Source: Argyresthia goedartella
Lineage: Eukaryota > Arthropoda > Insecta > Lepidoptera > Argyresthiidae
Length of the DNA stretch: 64,000 nucleotides
Direction: 5' to 3'
NCBI GenBank assembly: GCA_949825045.1
Contig: OX463810.1
Coordinates: forward strand, 34,792,201-34,856,200
Part shown: positions 11,313 to 22,397 of the stretch, in pieces
Layout: the number at the start of each line of letters is the position of its first letter
Numbering within the stretch: position 1 is the first letter of the stretch
Notes under the pieces: model-generated
What the model was told of the DNA's origin: nothing
Seen by the model: the letters and a program-made list of their open reading frames with translations, nothing else
Database searches by the model: none
Translations under genes and position numbers: made by a program

Positions 11313-12076
11313 GTCCTCAAGTTTATTAGTCTTGCAATTCTTAATAGATTCACGAAATACTCGTTCAGTAACATGTCGCTTAAATATGAATCCTATATGT
11401 TTATAAGATATTGCCTTTTTAGAAATTTGCTTCGTAATCGTTCGTAATAAGGGCAGGCCTATCGTCATCCAAAAAAACTACTTTTCAATAACAAAGAAAC
11501 CTGTAATCTGTATTTGCATCAACGCACCACGTGTATCTATGTACCGTCGAACTAATCTACTATTTAACTTATCGCCCTTATCCACTGCTAATAGAGAGCT
11601 AGACTACAGCTGCGTAGTTTTGTTCAACCGTACGTTCTGTCTTCTCCTAATAGCAAACGGAAGTATCCTCAAAAGCGTTCGCCTAATTCTAATGTTAAAG
11701 GGTTGTCGCACCTGCATTAAAAAAAAGAAAAAAAAGTGAAATAATTGAGAGGAAGGAAAAGGAAGCGGGCACTAAAGAATGCATTTGGGTTAGGAGGACT
11801 CAGGGGAAGTGAATTTACAAATAATTTAGATAAAGGTTAGAAAAAATACTATTGCGTGTGTGGTAAGACGCTGACGTTACTACTCAATAGCAGTATTGTC
11901 CTTTTAATATTAGTTTATTGTTGGAACTAATATAATTTAGAGTAAGCACGTCGTTACCGCTTTGTTACAGCGCGCTGTAACAACTTCTTTTTGGTTAGTA
12001 TTTAATCACGCATCAAATATACTGATTTTCACAGCAAAAAAGGATTAACAAAAACACTTTTTTATCTTTTAAGTAA
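11313..12076. other. no recognisable feature (Hey intron)
   Basis: No coding or repeat family is recognised apart from A-rich runs near 11720. Confidence 0.45.
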
Positions 12077-12861
12077 TAATAATAATAATAATACCTTGGA
12101 CACTATTTACACACATTGATCTAGCCCCAAACTAGGATTCCCTGTATCTTGGGTACTAGACAACGATACACATACTGTTCGATTCCAAATCGATATTCGA
12201 TCGATGGTTTCTGAACGGTCATTTTAATTTGACGTTAGCTGTCAATCTGGCAGTTTTGACAACTGACAGACGAAAGCCCTCGCAATGTAAACGCGTTTTG
12301 ATTAGGGTGTTGAAATTAAATCGCAGGGAATCTGGAATGTATTCGGGATTCCCTCAGGATTGTTAATATAGCTGAGTGTGCCGTTGTCTCTCGAACCAGA
12401 TAAAGTTCGGATTTTCGTGCCCGATTTGTATTTACCAGTAGAAAAATAACCTGTGCTGGACACTGTGCTCACCACGCTAGCCCGCCAGTCATACCTGGTT
12501 GGCTGAAGAACCTGTCTACCAAGAAGAGCCTAGGGTGCACCCGGGCCTTGCAGAGAGACAGGAGGTTGACGGGACCGAAGCACAGACCAGGTTAGATCTA
12601 CCCCACATAACATCAGCTCGGTGAATCGCCGACGTTCATCACTTCTTGGCACCTGATCGTCACGCTACCTCGTAGCTCATGGGCCCCTACGAGTTCATTA
12701 GGTGCTTATATAGATACATATTATACTTAGATAGATAAACAACCACGACTAGGGTACAAACATCCGTTTTCATCAAACAAATATTTGCCCCCACCGGGAC
12801 TCGAACCCGGGACCCTTGGCTTCGTAGGCAGGGTCACTGCCGACTCGGCCATTCGGGTCGA
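12077..12861 (-). mobile_element. SINE family S, split by a BEL solo LTR
   Basis: The SINE body is at 12077-12175, and its middle and tRNA-like head (GGTTCGAGTCCCGG box on the minus strand) are at 12706-12861. Removing the LTR piece restores the SINE order CATAC + TTATATAGATA seen intact at 46999. Confidence 0.85.
12176..12705 (+). mobile_element. truncated solo LTR of the BEL/Pao family
   Basis: It starts TGTTCGATTCCAAATCGATA like the 544 bp LTRs at 31124 and 37921 and is alignable throughout, but with many substitutions. It ends at ATTAGGTGC, lacking the last 14 or so bases (GAGAAGCCTGAACA) and the expected target duplication. No internal region is present. Confidence 0.9.
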
Positions 12862-12879
12862 CTATTGTATTTATGTTGT

Positions 12880-13030
12880 TGTTACATGTTCAACCTAATA
12901 CGAAAGATAAAGGGGGCTTCGCTTCGTTCACCCCCTTTACCCTTTACCTAAACTACCGCAGTATTTTGCCCTGATATTTGCTGTAAATATCAGTATATTT
13001 GCTGCGCAAATCCGTATTATTGATGTGTGG
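12880..13030 (-). mobile_element. partial MITE, AAATGATCACC family
   Basis: The core CCCTTTACCTAAACTACCGC and GTTACATGTTCAACCTAA match the centre of 3911-4203 in inverse orientation. The ends are missing. Confidence 0.55.
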
Positions 13031-13054
13031 TTTAATATTTCCCCTTATTTTTTA

Positions 13055-13375
13055 ACCGACTTCAAAAAATAAGGAGGTTCTCAACTCGTTTGTTTTTTTG
13101 TGTTTGTCCTAGGATTACTTTGTCAATTATGAACCGATTTTGATAACTCTTTTTCTGATCGGTAGATCACACGTCGGAGTTGGTCCCTAAAATAGAATTT
13201 ATTCAAAATTGAACTAGCGCTTTTTGAAAAAATCAAGAAATGCAAATTGTATAAACACAGATGACGTTTTGGTTTGTGGTTCCGAGCAGCAAAAATTTTG
13301 ACGAAGACTTTTTGTGTACAGACTTCATTCGCATCGCGACCGGGGAGGAAGAAATAGGGCTTGAACGTGGAGTCA
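13055..13375 (-). repeat. interspersed repeat, family P (inverted)
   Basis: It runs from TAACCGACTTCAAAAAATAA to CGCGACCGGGGAGGAAGAAA and is the reverse-orientation relative of 7383-7735. Confidence 0.65.
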
Positions 13376-14096
13376 GTTTTTTACTTGGTTATTGATTATT
13401 TTAACTTCCACTAAAATTTTGCTAATACCTACATACTTTGACACATTGTTTTCCAGATTTCATAACAGAGTAGGTACAGAGCCAAGCCGCTTAAGAATGG
13501 AAACAGGATTTTACTAGATACCTCAGCAACATTATCGCTAAAATAGTTACCTCATTAAAATTCAGAATATCCAATTGCACAGCAAACTATAGAAACCAGT
13601 CTTCATACTCCTTTGTTAACCTCCAATCACCCTTCTTGGCCCGCTGCCCTATTGAAACATCGTCAAATTAAACCTGACCTTGATAACTGAATCAAACGGA
13701 TCTGATAGGCGGATCTATCGGAACTGGTCGTGCACAGTACTTCGGAAGACATCCGGACTAGGGTGCTACCGTTACAGGCGCCCCTTTTTTTGTCTCTTTT
13801 AGTCTTATATGTTTATTTGTTATGTCTATCTCTGTCGATTGCAACTTAACTAGTTGTTTAAGAATAAGGGTCCTTTTTTAAAAAGGAACTTGGACTAGTT
13901 TAGGTCTTTTGTGCTCCAATTTCATTCGTAGCAGAGAAAATCAAGCCATCTGTTGAATAATCATAACGATTTTGTGAAAACCTTCCATTTTCAGGCTGGC
14001 AGTTTCTGAACAAGTTTTTGAACGTGTCAATCAGAATCTAAACGTACCCGAGTATTTCCATTCCATTGCTGACCCTCCATTTTTCCTTGTCCCCAG

Positions 14097-14563
14097 GTCT
14101 CGACACCTTCGCCTACGACCCGCAGCGTTATGCCATGGACTACCACAACATCGGCTTCCGGGAATGCGCCGCCGAAGTCGCCAGATACTTAGTCAGCTGC
14201 GAGGGCCTCGACATCCAAGACCCACTGCGCCTCCGCCTGATGAGCCACCTCCAATGCTTCGCAGCCCAACGAGAGCTCGCCTCCAAGTCGTCCAACTGGG
14301 GTTACCCTCAATACCCGACCCAACAGTATGCAGAAGTCAGGCAGGACCCAGCGACATCAACAGCTTCGACAACGGTTGCAGCGCCTACGGCTATAGCAGC
14401 CCCTTTATCAGCGCCAGGGTATTACCCTCCCGGCCCGCCTGCCCCTCCAGGTCACCCCGCCCCACACTACCCCGCGCCGTACCCGCATCATCCGGCGCAA
14501 CAGCAGTACACCCAGAACAGTTCCAAGCCGTATAGACCGTGGGGCGCTGAGTTGGCTTATTAA
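14097..14563 (+). CDS. Hey: Hey transcription factor, last exon (Orange domain to YRPW tail)
   Basis: This exon holds about 155 codons. The Orange domain follows the join directly: RYAMDYHNIGFRECAAEVAR, then DIQDPLRLRLMSHLQCF. The Orange domain contributes to partner choice and repression specificity in this family. A Ser/Thr/Ala linker and a Pro/His/Tyr-rich stretch (PGYYPPGPPAPPGHPAP) follow. The protein ends KPYRPWGAELAY. YRPW is the Hey-specific replacement for the WRPW Groucho-binding tetrapeptide of Hairy proteins. The acceptor is TTCCTTGTCCCCAG at 14083-14096, phase 1, and the stop is TAA at 14561-14563. Length and domain order are normal for Hey, and there is no frameshift. Confidence 0.94.
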
Positions 14564-14616
14564 AGATGGGCAGGACTATTGTCATCTGTCGACCAACGTT
14601 TAATAGGTTAGACCTG

Positions 14617-14834
14617 GGGGTTACCACAACGTCTTATGCCGATTCAGATTAGTTTAAAAACAAGAGAATCACTATGGCAACCATTTCCGTTCCAATACGC
14701 CATAATGGGCTTTATTTACCTTGTTTTACGACGGCCATGGTTATTTTGCGAATCAGAAGATTCCTAAACTGAATCGGCATAAGACTTACGAAGTAACTAT
14801 TATCTAATCTGTGATAAGACGTTGTGGTTACCCC
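14617..14834. mobile_element. foldback MITE-like element in the Hey 3' region
   Basis: The left end GGGGTTACCACAACGTCTTA is repeated inverted at the right end (TAAGACGTTGTGGTTACCCC). An inner arm CTTATGCCGATTCAG (14634-) pairs with CTGAATCGGCATAAG (14770-14784). There is no ORF and the superfamily is unknown. Confidence 0.7.
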
Positions 14835-14979
14835 TCAGTAATAATTACGTATCGAATACGTAAGCGTATTGAATTTTCAAAGACTCTCATAATATTTTAT
14901 AATCTAATGACACAAGCTTCATTTTCATCTGGACTTACTTACGTTTACGATACGTCAAATATTCCTGCTTCCTATACTG

Positions 14980-15267
14980 TTCTAGCTAGTGTTATTCGAA
15001 TATGTGGATTCTTCTAGCTAGTGCTATTTGAATATGTGGAGTCTTCTAGCTAGTGTTATTCGAATATGTGGATTCTTCTAGCTAGTGGTAATAGAATATG
15101 TAGATTCTTCTAGCTAGTGTTATTCGAATATGTGGATTCCTCTAGCTAGTGTTACTCGAATATGTGGATTCTTCTAGCTATTGTTATTCGAATATGTGGA
15201 TTCTTCTAGCTAGTGTTTTTCGAATATGTGGATTCTTCTACCTAGTGTAATTCGAATATGTGGATTC
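14980..15267. repeat. 32 bp minisatellite, 9 copies
   Basis: The unit is TTCTAGCTAGTGTTATTCGA plus ATATGTGGAT, repeating every 32 bp from 14980 with only a few substitutions per copy. Confidence 0.92.
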
Positions 15268-15987
15268 TGCATAGTTGGTTGGGACCATAATGACCGGAAT
15301 ACCTACTGTGATCTGTGATCAATTAAAGTTATATTATATATAAAGATATGTAGACTGTTGTATTATACTTAAATGGCATAGGTCATGAAATCATCTTGAA
15401 AGTTCTGAGACTGACCCTGATTTCTGCCAAACGGACATTATATGAGACATTTTACTCTAAAGGATTTTTATGATAAAAATAATAATTGAGGAATACATTA
15501 ATGGGTAGAAGTGTGGATATTTGGAAATTATTTATGTACGCCACATAATATCCTACAGTCTAATAAAATTAAGGTTGTGTGATAGAGCTAATGTATTAGA
15601 ATTAGAATAGGTTATGAAGAAAGTCACTAGAAAATTATAGGGACCAAATCATTAAGCTTTAAATAAATAATTTATACGAATTCGCCTGAGCACATATCGG
15701 AATATTTTCTATTTGTCGTTGAGCCTAATAAAATAGAAATGGTTGTGAATATAAACAATAACCTTAATTTTTAATGATGATGAAGAAGAGCGATGTGTTT
15801 GTAAATACATTATATTGTGTACTTAAAGAGGTTTATGCAAATAACAACGAAATAAATTATTTTCGATATATAAACAAGCCTCTATTATTTATTCATTGGA
15901 TTTTAGCTTTGCTCTGTAAAACACAAAAATAATAGTCTCTATCGGAAGCCTCGTAAACTAGTAATAATATATAATAATAATATATAA

Positions 15988-16390
15988 CTTCCCTGCACTA
16001 TTAGGGATAGTCCCTCAATTTTCACTTTTAAGAAAAGATTGAAAGCGTATTTCCTTTCTCTTTCGTAATTAGTATCATATTTATGTAAGTATATGTATGA
16101 TATTTTGTAGTTTATATATGTGCATGCTATCTAGTGTATTATATAGTTGAGATATATATATTTTTATTAGGTATATTTTATTTATATTTTAAAAGTAATT
16201 TTCGTACGTATGTATACTGTTTTATTGCGCACTAGGACTGTCCTTTTTCATAAACACTTCGTCTTGCCTAGGTTTGCTGGAAGAAATCTCTTTTTAGAGA
16301 TAAACTCGCCTTTGCCTATAAAATTTATTGTAACTGTCTGTTTATCTATGTTTTCTGTGCAATAAAGAATATGAATATGAATATGAATAT
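15988..16390 (+). pseudogene. 5'-truncated non-LTR retrotransposon 3' end
   Basis: It begins in the reverse transcriptase C-terminus (LPCTIRDSPSIFTFKKRL, stop TAA near 16068) and continues through a 3' UTR containing GCTGGAAGAAATCTC to an (ATATGA)n tail at 16368-16390. This is the same family and tail as 1252-1985. A SINE follows immediately, so one may have inserted at the other's tail. Confidence 0.78.
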
Positions 16391-16630
16391 ATAATAATAA
16401 TATCTTGGACACTATTTACACACATTGATCCTAGGATTCCCTGTATCTTGGGTACTAGACAACGATACACATACTTAGATAGATAAATATTATACTTAGA
16501 TAGAAAAACAATTATGACTAGGGTGCAAACATCCGTTCTCATCAAACGAATATTTGCCCCCACCGGGACTCGAACCCGGGACCCTTGGCTTCGTCAGGCA
16601 GGGTCATTGCCGACTTGGCCATTCGGGTCT
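16390..16630 (-). mobile_element. SINE family S
   Basis: On the minus strand: tRNA-like head with GGGTTCGAGTCCCGG (16566-16580), then a body ending near 16400. The internal CTAGCCCCAAA segment of the consensus is missing next to ATTGATCCTAGG. Confidence 0.85.
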
Positions 16631-18345
16631 TTTGTTCTTTCTATCTTGTATCTGACCTCCCTCTCTTTTTCACTCTCACCCCACCTTGTCCTATTTTTGA
16701 CATCTCACCTTCTGATTCGTACCATTCGTTCAGAGAAAGATATTTTTCGCGGTCTGATACCTACGGCAGGTTTACAGGCTACAGTTTTATACCAAAAAGA
16801 GATATCTTTTTGGTTTGCAAGATTTGAAATTGATTGTATGATCTGATCTCTGATATAAACCTCTTGTAAATTGCCATTGCGTTTAGGTAATTTGTTTGCT
16901 TGGAAAATCACTTACCACAAATTAAATTAAAATTACATACCACAAATTTATTACACATTTCTACTCATCCATACTGCTAAAAATCGCACATTATTTCAAG
17001 CCACCCATACGATTCAAAGACAACAAATATATTGTTTACCAATATATGTTAAATGTTCGCCAAAATCAGTGATCCGAAGTAGTTTTACTGTTGGACGACT
17101 AGCTAGAAGGCGGAATAATACTTAACTCGAGAAAACTTCGACAGCTCCATACAAATTTATATGAAGTTGTCAATTCTTTTTTTTTATTCATTTGGAGAAA
17201 ACAGAGACAGCAATATATGAAAAATAAAGTGGTAACAAATACATGTTTACACTACCACCATAAACATTTCCCGCTAGGTGTTAACAACTAGTTGCTGTAG
17301 GGTGCCACAGACAAATGGAAAAAACAAAATATATGCTAGTGCGCGCAAAAAACGCAAAGTACCAGATGTAGGTAGGAATACCAAATGATGAAGGATGTAT
17401 GTTAAACCAGAACTGTTGCTTTCAGTAGGAGCATACTCAGGTCTCACAGCCCAACCAAGTATATACCTAGTGGCACTTCTGTCCTATTACTAAAGGTAGG
17501 GTGTGTTACAACTTTAAAATGCAACTTAGAGCCCAGGCGAAGAGGAGTTTAGTATAAAATAAGGTGTAAAATTTTGGTGAAAAATTAAATTTGGGATAAA
17601 AAAAATATACTCCATTTGGTAAACAGTCATAAGCCTAATTCAAATTGGCCCACTTATTAGATTTCCTAAAGATAAGATCTTCCAACAGGTGCGCCGATAA
17701 AATGTAAGTACATTTAAAATTACATTTGCAAGTCGCGAACTACCCCAAGCAAATGGACGCGGTCAAAGCATTAAGTACCGCAAATAATCGCACGGCCATA
17801 CAGAAATAAAATACAATATAACATGGACTTACCACTTCAATGCTCGTATGGGATATCGCCACCCCTACGATTCCCACGGAATGCTCCCTCTCTTTCTGTC
17901 CCCAAAGAGAGCATACACCTCTCTCTTTCTCACAGGTTACTTCCGTAGGAAGAAGGGGCGCAAAAAGTGAACTTTTTGTTGCATCGTGTGTGTGCGTGTG
18001 TCGAGACCCTAACAGTTGGAGTTATAGTGTGCATAGGACTTTATAATTAGGGATGGGTAAAAACATGCAGAAAAACCGGCAAGGGTATGTGTTGGTCCGT
18101 GTTGGAATTTTGTAAATAGAAAAAAAAAGTTCTGTAGGTACTTCATTTATTAGTACGAAAACGGTTTTCAGTGAAGGGTGTGAATACCTAGAAAGCCCCT
18201 GTTTTGTATTTTTTTTAGGTTCTCGAAGGATGACTGACAGGACCTTATTATTTTTGATTATTTCACTTGAACAACATGCGCTACACGTGTAGGGAAAGCA
18301 AGTACTCAGGGTCCAATTAGCAAACGCTAAAAAATGCAACAAATA
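16631..18345. other. no recognisable gene
   Basis: Mostly AT-rich sequence with no convincing ORF. A pyrimidine-rich and CpG-containing patch at 17855-18010 (CTCTCTTTCTGTCC, CTCTCTCTTTCTCACAG and a TGTGTGTGCGTGTG run) resembles promoter-proximal or 5' UTR sequence, but nothing identifies a gene. Confidence 0.4.
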
Positions 18346-18347
18346 TA

Positions 18348-18650
18348 AAGATCACCAAAGTTTTTTTTCTTACCCAAAATGGGTAAATGATCACCAAAAG
18401 TTGCAGAAAATATTAGGGCAAAATACTGCAGTAGCTTAGATGAAGGGTAAAGAGGGTGAGCGAAGCGAAACCCCTTTATCCTTCGTGTTAGGTTGAACAT
18501 GTAAGAACAACAAATTTACTTAAAACATAAAATTAAGTACAGAAAACATAAAAAGAAGTTTGGTGATCATTTACCCAAGCACAATTTGGTGATCATTTAC
18601 TAATTCTGGCAGTCTTCGAATTTTTTGGTAGTAAATTTTCGAATTTTTTG
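18348..18650 (+). mobile_element. MITE-like element, AAATGATCACC family
   Basis: It has paired GATCACCAAA motifs on the left and TTTGGTGATCATTTAC motifs on the right, with core AATACTGCAGTAGCTTAGAT. It is collinear with 3911-4203. Confidence 0.7.
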
Positions 18651-20480
18651 GTAAACGTTTAAACACAACCCAATAAAATAGGGTCAAATTAATGGTGATC
18701 TTCAATCTTCTAACCTGCGGCACTGAGCAATGTAAATAAATCCACTAATGCAGAAATCTTGGCAGATCCACAGTTTAATTCGTCGGGCGACCAAAGCGGC
18801 TCCGTTCCAGCTTGGGAAAAAATGCTTTCGGACCGGCTGGTCAACACTAGAGGTCGCTATTCTCAACCGATTCTCGTGAAATTACGTGAGCAGCATCCAT
18901 AATTAATTTATTTTTTCATTGATACAGTTTTTGAAAAAAAATCTAAATGGGCGGTGAGATGGGGTTAAAAATGTAAAAAACCGCTACAACCAAAACGGCT
19001 TGACAGATTTTAACAAATTAAGTCTCTTTGGATTTGTGGAGACCGTGAGATTGTCATTTGTCGTCAAAAGGTTGAATATTAGATCCCAAAATGTAGTTTT
19101 CAAGTATTTAGTGCGGCTACTTTCATACTCCATATGCGTAACCAGTATGCGTATTCATTTCATTTTATTATATTAATTTTATGTTTCCAAATTTTCTTGA
19201 AAATTTCTGATTACGAAATTGCCATTAGTACAATATATTTAGATACAAAACATCTGTAAAATACACTGTTATTTATCGCAATAAAATGAAATGAAATAAG
19301 TTTGTATGTTAAGGTTCCGTTACCCACCAACAGATGGAGTCTACTGTAGCTCACAGAGCCACTAGTGATTAGTATATACAGTCAAATTCGTATTAGTTCA
19401 GTATAGATGAGAGAGTTAAGGCAATGGTCTAGATGTCTGACAACCTCTGTGGCGTTGCGGCTGTGGCTCTGCCTACCTATAACCTATAACGCGAAAATGT
19501 CAGCTATAGCTGCCCATGGCCCGCGGTCAAGGCGGAGCACCCCGATAGCGGAACTTAGAATTTCAGCTTCAGTTTAATTTAGAGGAAAAGGAATTAAAAT
19601 GTTAAAAGAGACTGTTAATCGTAGCGTAAAGAGGACTTACAGAGCCACGTTACTTATTTTTTTATAATGATGAAATAAATAATAAGTAAATAAATTCAAA
19701 TGCGGCGTGCAATTTTGTAAAAAAATAAATAAATGTATGTGTGAAACAGGCTTACTGATAATTTCGGGTGACTTTTCTATTGAGCGAAAATAATCAAATT
19801 TCATTTATTAAGTTGGTGAATGCATGCTGAAACTCATGATTAACGAGCTAGTAATATTCATAATTTTGCGTAACTTGATTTACAAAAGACTGTTTTGGCC
19901 GAATGCGCCGCCTTAACATGAGTGCAACCCGCGCTCTGTAATCTCTGAAAAGGCGCGAATTTACATATTAATACATATTTGTAAAAGTAAGTGTAAACTA
20001 CCGAGTACAATCACTTACAAATAGCACGTGTTTATTGTTCCTTTTACAATAGAAATCGCCTCCATACAACGATAAAAATAAAAAAACATTAAATACCTAA
20101 AATGCCACAAATGAGTTATTATTATCCTTCAACTTAGAAGGTATGAATGCAGATTTGTCACAATGGAGAGGAAACCTGAAATACCTGTTACACGGAATTG
20201 AACAGAGCTCCCTTTGTCAACGATTTGCAAATACGGAAACTTCAATGGACGATGCGAAATATGTATACGTACCTAGTATTTTTATTTGATGTTATGACAT
20301 TTCAGGCTATTTTAAGAAACAAATTTGAATACTTCGAGTAAAAGATGTCTTATTACATTTAAATAATGTTGCGACACTTAATCAACATTTTTGAATAAAG
20401 TCCTGCGAGGTGAGCCCTAAGGGAGAGGGGCACGAATAAGTTACCGTTGTTTTTTTTGCATTCATCTCGAAAATGAGGAA
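18651..20480. other. no recognisable gene
   Basis: AT-rich. The only recognisable piece is a SINE-2 head fragment (ACAACCTCTGTGGCGTTGCG, 19440-19475). CATTTCATTTTATT near 19155 and its inverse AATAAAATGAAATG near 19280 form a loose inverted pair. Confidence 0.4.
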
Positions 20481-20482
20481 TA

Positions 20483-20607
20483 ATAATAATAATAATAATA
20501 CCTTGGACACTATTTACACACATTGATCTAGCCCCAAACTAGGATACCCTGTATCTTGGGTACTAGACAACGATACACATACTTATATAGATAAATATTC
20601 GGAACTC
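20483..20607 (-). mobile_element. SINE family S, body fragment
   Basis: An (AAT)n run is followed by ACCTTGGACACTATTTACAC and the body up to TTATATAGATAAATATT. The head is missing. Confidence 0.75.
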
Positions 20608-20686
20608 ATATCTTAGAATAGGTAAAAATTGTAAAGAATCAGAGATGCAGATAATTTTATCAGCTTCCTATAGGTAGTACATTGAC

Positions 20687-20948
20687 GACCCACATGGCCG
20701 AGTCGGCAGTGACTCTGCCTACGAAGCCAAGGGTTCCGGGTTCGAGTCCCGGTGGGGGCAAATATTTGTTTGATGAGAGCGGATGTTTATACCCTAGTCA
20801 TGGTTGTCTATCTATCTAAGTATAATATTTATCTATATAAGTATTTGTATCGTTGTCTAGTACCCAAGATACAGGGAATCCTAGTTTGGGGCTAGATCAA
20901 TGTGTGTAAATAGTGTCCAAGGTATTATTAAGCTATTATTATTATTAT
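20687..20948 (+). mobile_element. SINE family S, complete plus-strand copy
   Basis: Head at 20687-20760 with GGCCGAGTCGGCAGTGA and GGGTTCGAGTCCCGG. The body ends AGTGTCCAAGGTATTATT with a (TAT)n tail. It is the best reference copy for this family in the window. Confidence 0.88.
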
Positions 20949-21146
20949 ACCTAACATGGCAGTTTTGCCTCAGATGAACTGTTTTAAAGTAAAAAAGCAA
21001 TAGATGACAGAAAAAATGAAGTACACACATTTTTTTGGTGCTCATTTCCTAGACAACGATTGGGAACAGGTAATAGTAGTTTATGTGACTGATACATAAT
21101 GCCTAATTATGTACAATTACATACACTAGTTTATCTACACACATAT

Positions 21147-21690
21147 TGTTCAGGCTTCTCGGCACCCAATGACCTCGCAGGGGCCCATCAGCTACGAGGT
21201 AGCGTAGCGATCAGATGCCAAGAAGTGTGAACGTCGGCGATTCACCGAGCTATTAATTATGAATCTATCTGACCTGGTCTGTGCTTCGTTCCCGTCAAAC
21301 TCCTGTCTCTCTGCAAGGCCCGGGTGCACCCTAGGCTCTTCTTGGTAGACAGGTTCTTCAGCCAACCAGGTATGGCTGGCAGGCCAGCTTCGACGAGCAC
21401 AGTGTTCCAACACAGGTTATGTTACGTGGGAAAAACCAATCGGCCACGTAAATGCGAACTTTATCTGGTTCGGGGAACCACAATACACTCAGCTATATAG
21501 ACAATCCTGAGGGGAACCCGAATACAATTCCAGATGGCTTACGATTTAATTTCAATACCCAAATCAATACGCGTTACATTGCGAGGGCTTTCCGTCTGTC
21601 AGTTGTCAAAAACTGCTAGGTTGGCAGCAACGTCAAATTCAAAATGGCCGTTCAGAAACCATCGATCGAATATCGATTCGGAATCGAACA
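21147..21690 (-). repeat. BEL copy B 3' LTR (544 bp)
   Basis: The minus strand runs from TGTTCGATTCC (21690 side) to GCCTGAACA (21147 side). It is bounded by the TG...CA ends and the CATAT duplication. Confidence 0.94.
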
Positions 21691-21722
21691 ATCACCCGCC
21701 CGGACAGGCACCCACCTGTCCC

Positions 21723-22397
21723 TTAATCTACGGGCAGCCGAGACAACGTTGCTACCGCTCGTTTTAGAACCGAGCCTCCTACTAGAACCTCTGCAGACCG
21801 GGGGGTCCCGTCCTTGCCAGGGAACAAGTTAACAATGCGCCCCCTGCGCCAACGTAGTGGCGGTAGGTTAGCATTCTTAACCAGAACAAGGTCACCAACA
21901 CTAGGGGGGCTGGTTTTGTCAGTCCATTTAAGGCGCTGTTGTAAGATATGCAGATACTCGAGCGACCAACGCTTCCAGAAATTCTGAGTAAACTGCTGCA
22001 ACATCTGATACCTTGACAACCGATACAATTTCACTCCCTCGAAGGGGTGCTCGGGCAACGCGTTAAGTGGCTGTCCTATCAAGAAATGGCCTGGGGTCAG
22101 AGCCTCCAGGTCATTTGGATCCGAGCTGAGCGGACACAACGGTCGCGAATTGAGAACGGCCTCGATCTTACAAAACAATGTCGCGAGCTCCTCAAAAGTC
22201 AGCGCGGTCTGACCTACTATACGCCCCAAGTGCGTCTTAGCTGACTTAACTACGGCCTCAAAAATCCCACCCCAGTGGGGGCAAATCGGTGGGCTGAAGG
22301 TCTACTGTATACCCCGACGGGAGAGGGCCGTTCCAATATCCACTTTATTTACATTCAAAAAGTTGACTATCTCTCGTAAGTATCGTTCCGCACCGAC
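21723..22397 (-). pseudogene. BEL copy B integrase C-terminal part
   Basis: This continues the integrase reading frame downstream of an in-frame TAA that replaces the Tyr codon after SDNGTN. It contains the region with the third catalytic acid (HWGGIFEAVVKS), NSRPL, and the C-terminal DUF5641-like block ending in RLPVD. Apart from the stop, the frame is open and close to copy A. Confidence 0.8.

Larger units (their letters stand above)
2664..14096 (+). other. Hey: Hey intron (11.4 kb), repeat-rich
   Basis: This intron is bounded by GTGGGA at 2664 and CCCCAG at 14091-14096. It contains most of the repeats listed below: SINEs, MITE-like elements, a non-LTR fragment and a solo LTR. Exact CGTGGGAA or TTCCCACG octamers lie at 3513, 6334, 8367 and 10749. 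They match the Su(H)/CSL consensus, and Hey genes are known Notch targets. Whether any of them acts as an enhancer is not shown by sequence. Confidence 0.85.
14564..15900 (+). other. Hey: probable Hey 3' UTR and downstream sequence
   Basis: No coding sequence follows the stop. Several AATAAA hexamers are present (for example 15561, 15662, 15850), but the true cleavage site cannot be chosen. The region carries a foldback element (14617-14834) and a 32 bp minisatellite (14980-15267), which may be transcribed in the 3' UTR. Confidence 0.5.

Noticed and set aside
18022..18342. Minus-strand frame of about 106 codons as a gene
   Set aside because: Low-complexity, no domain, and codon use looks like AT-rich non-coding DNA.
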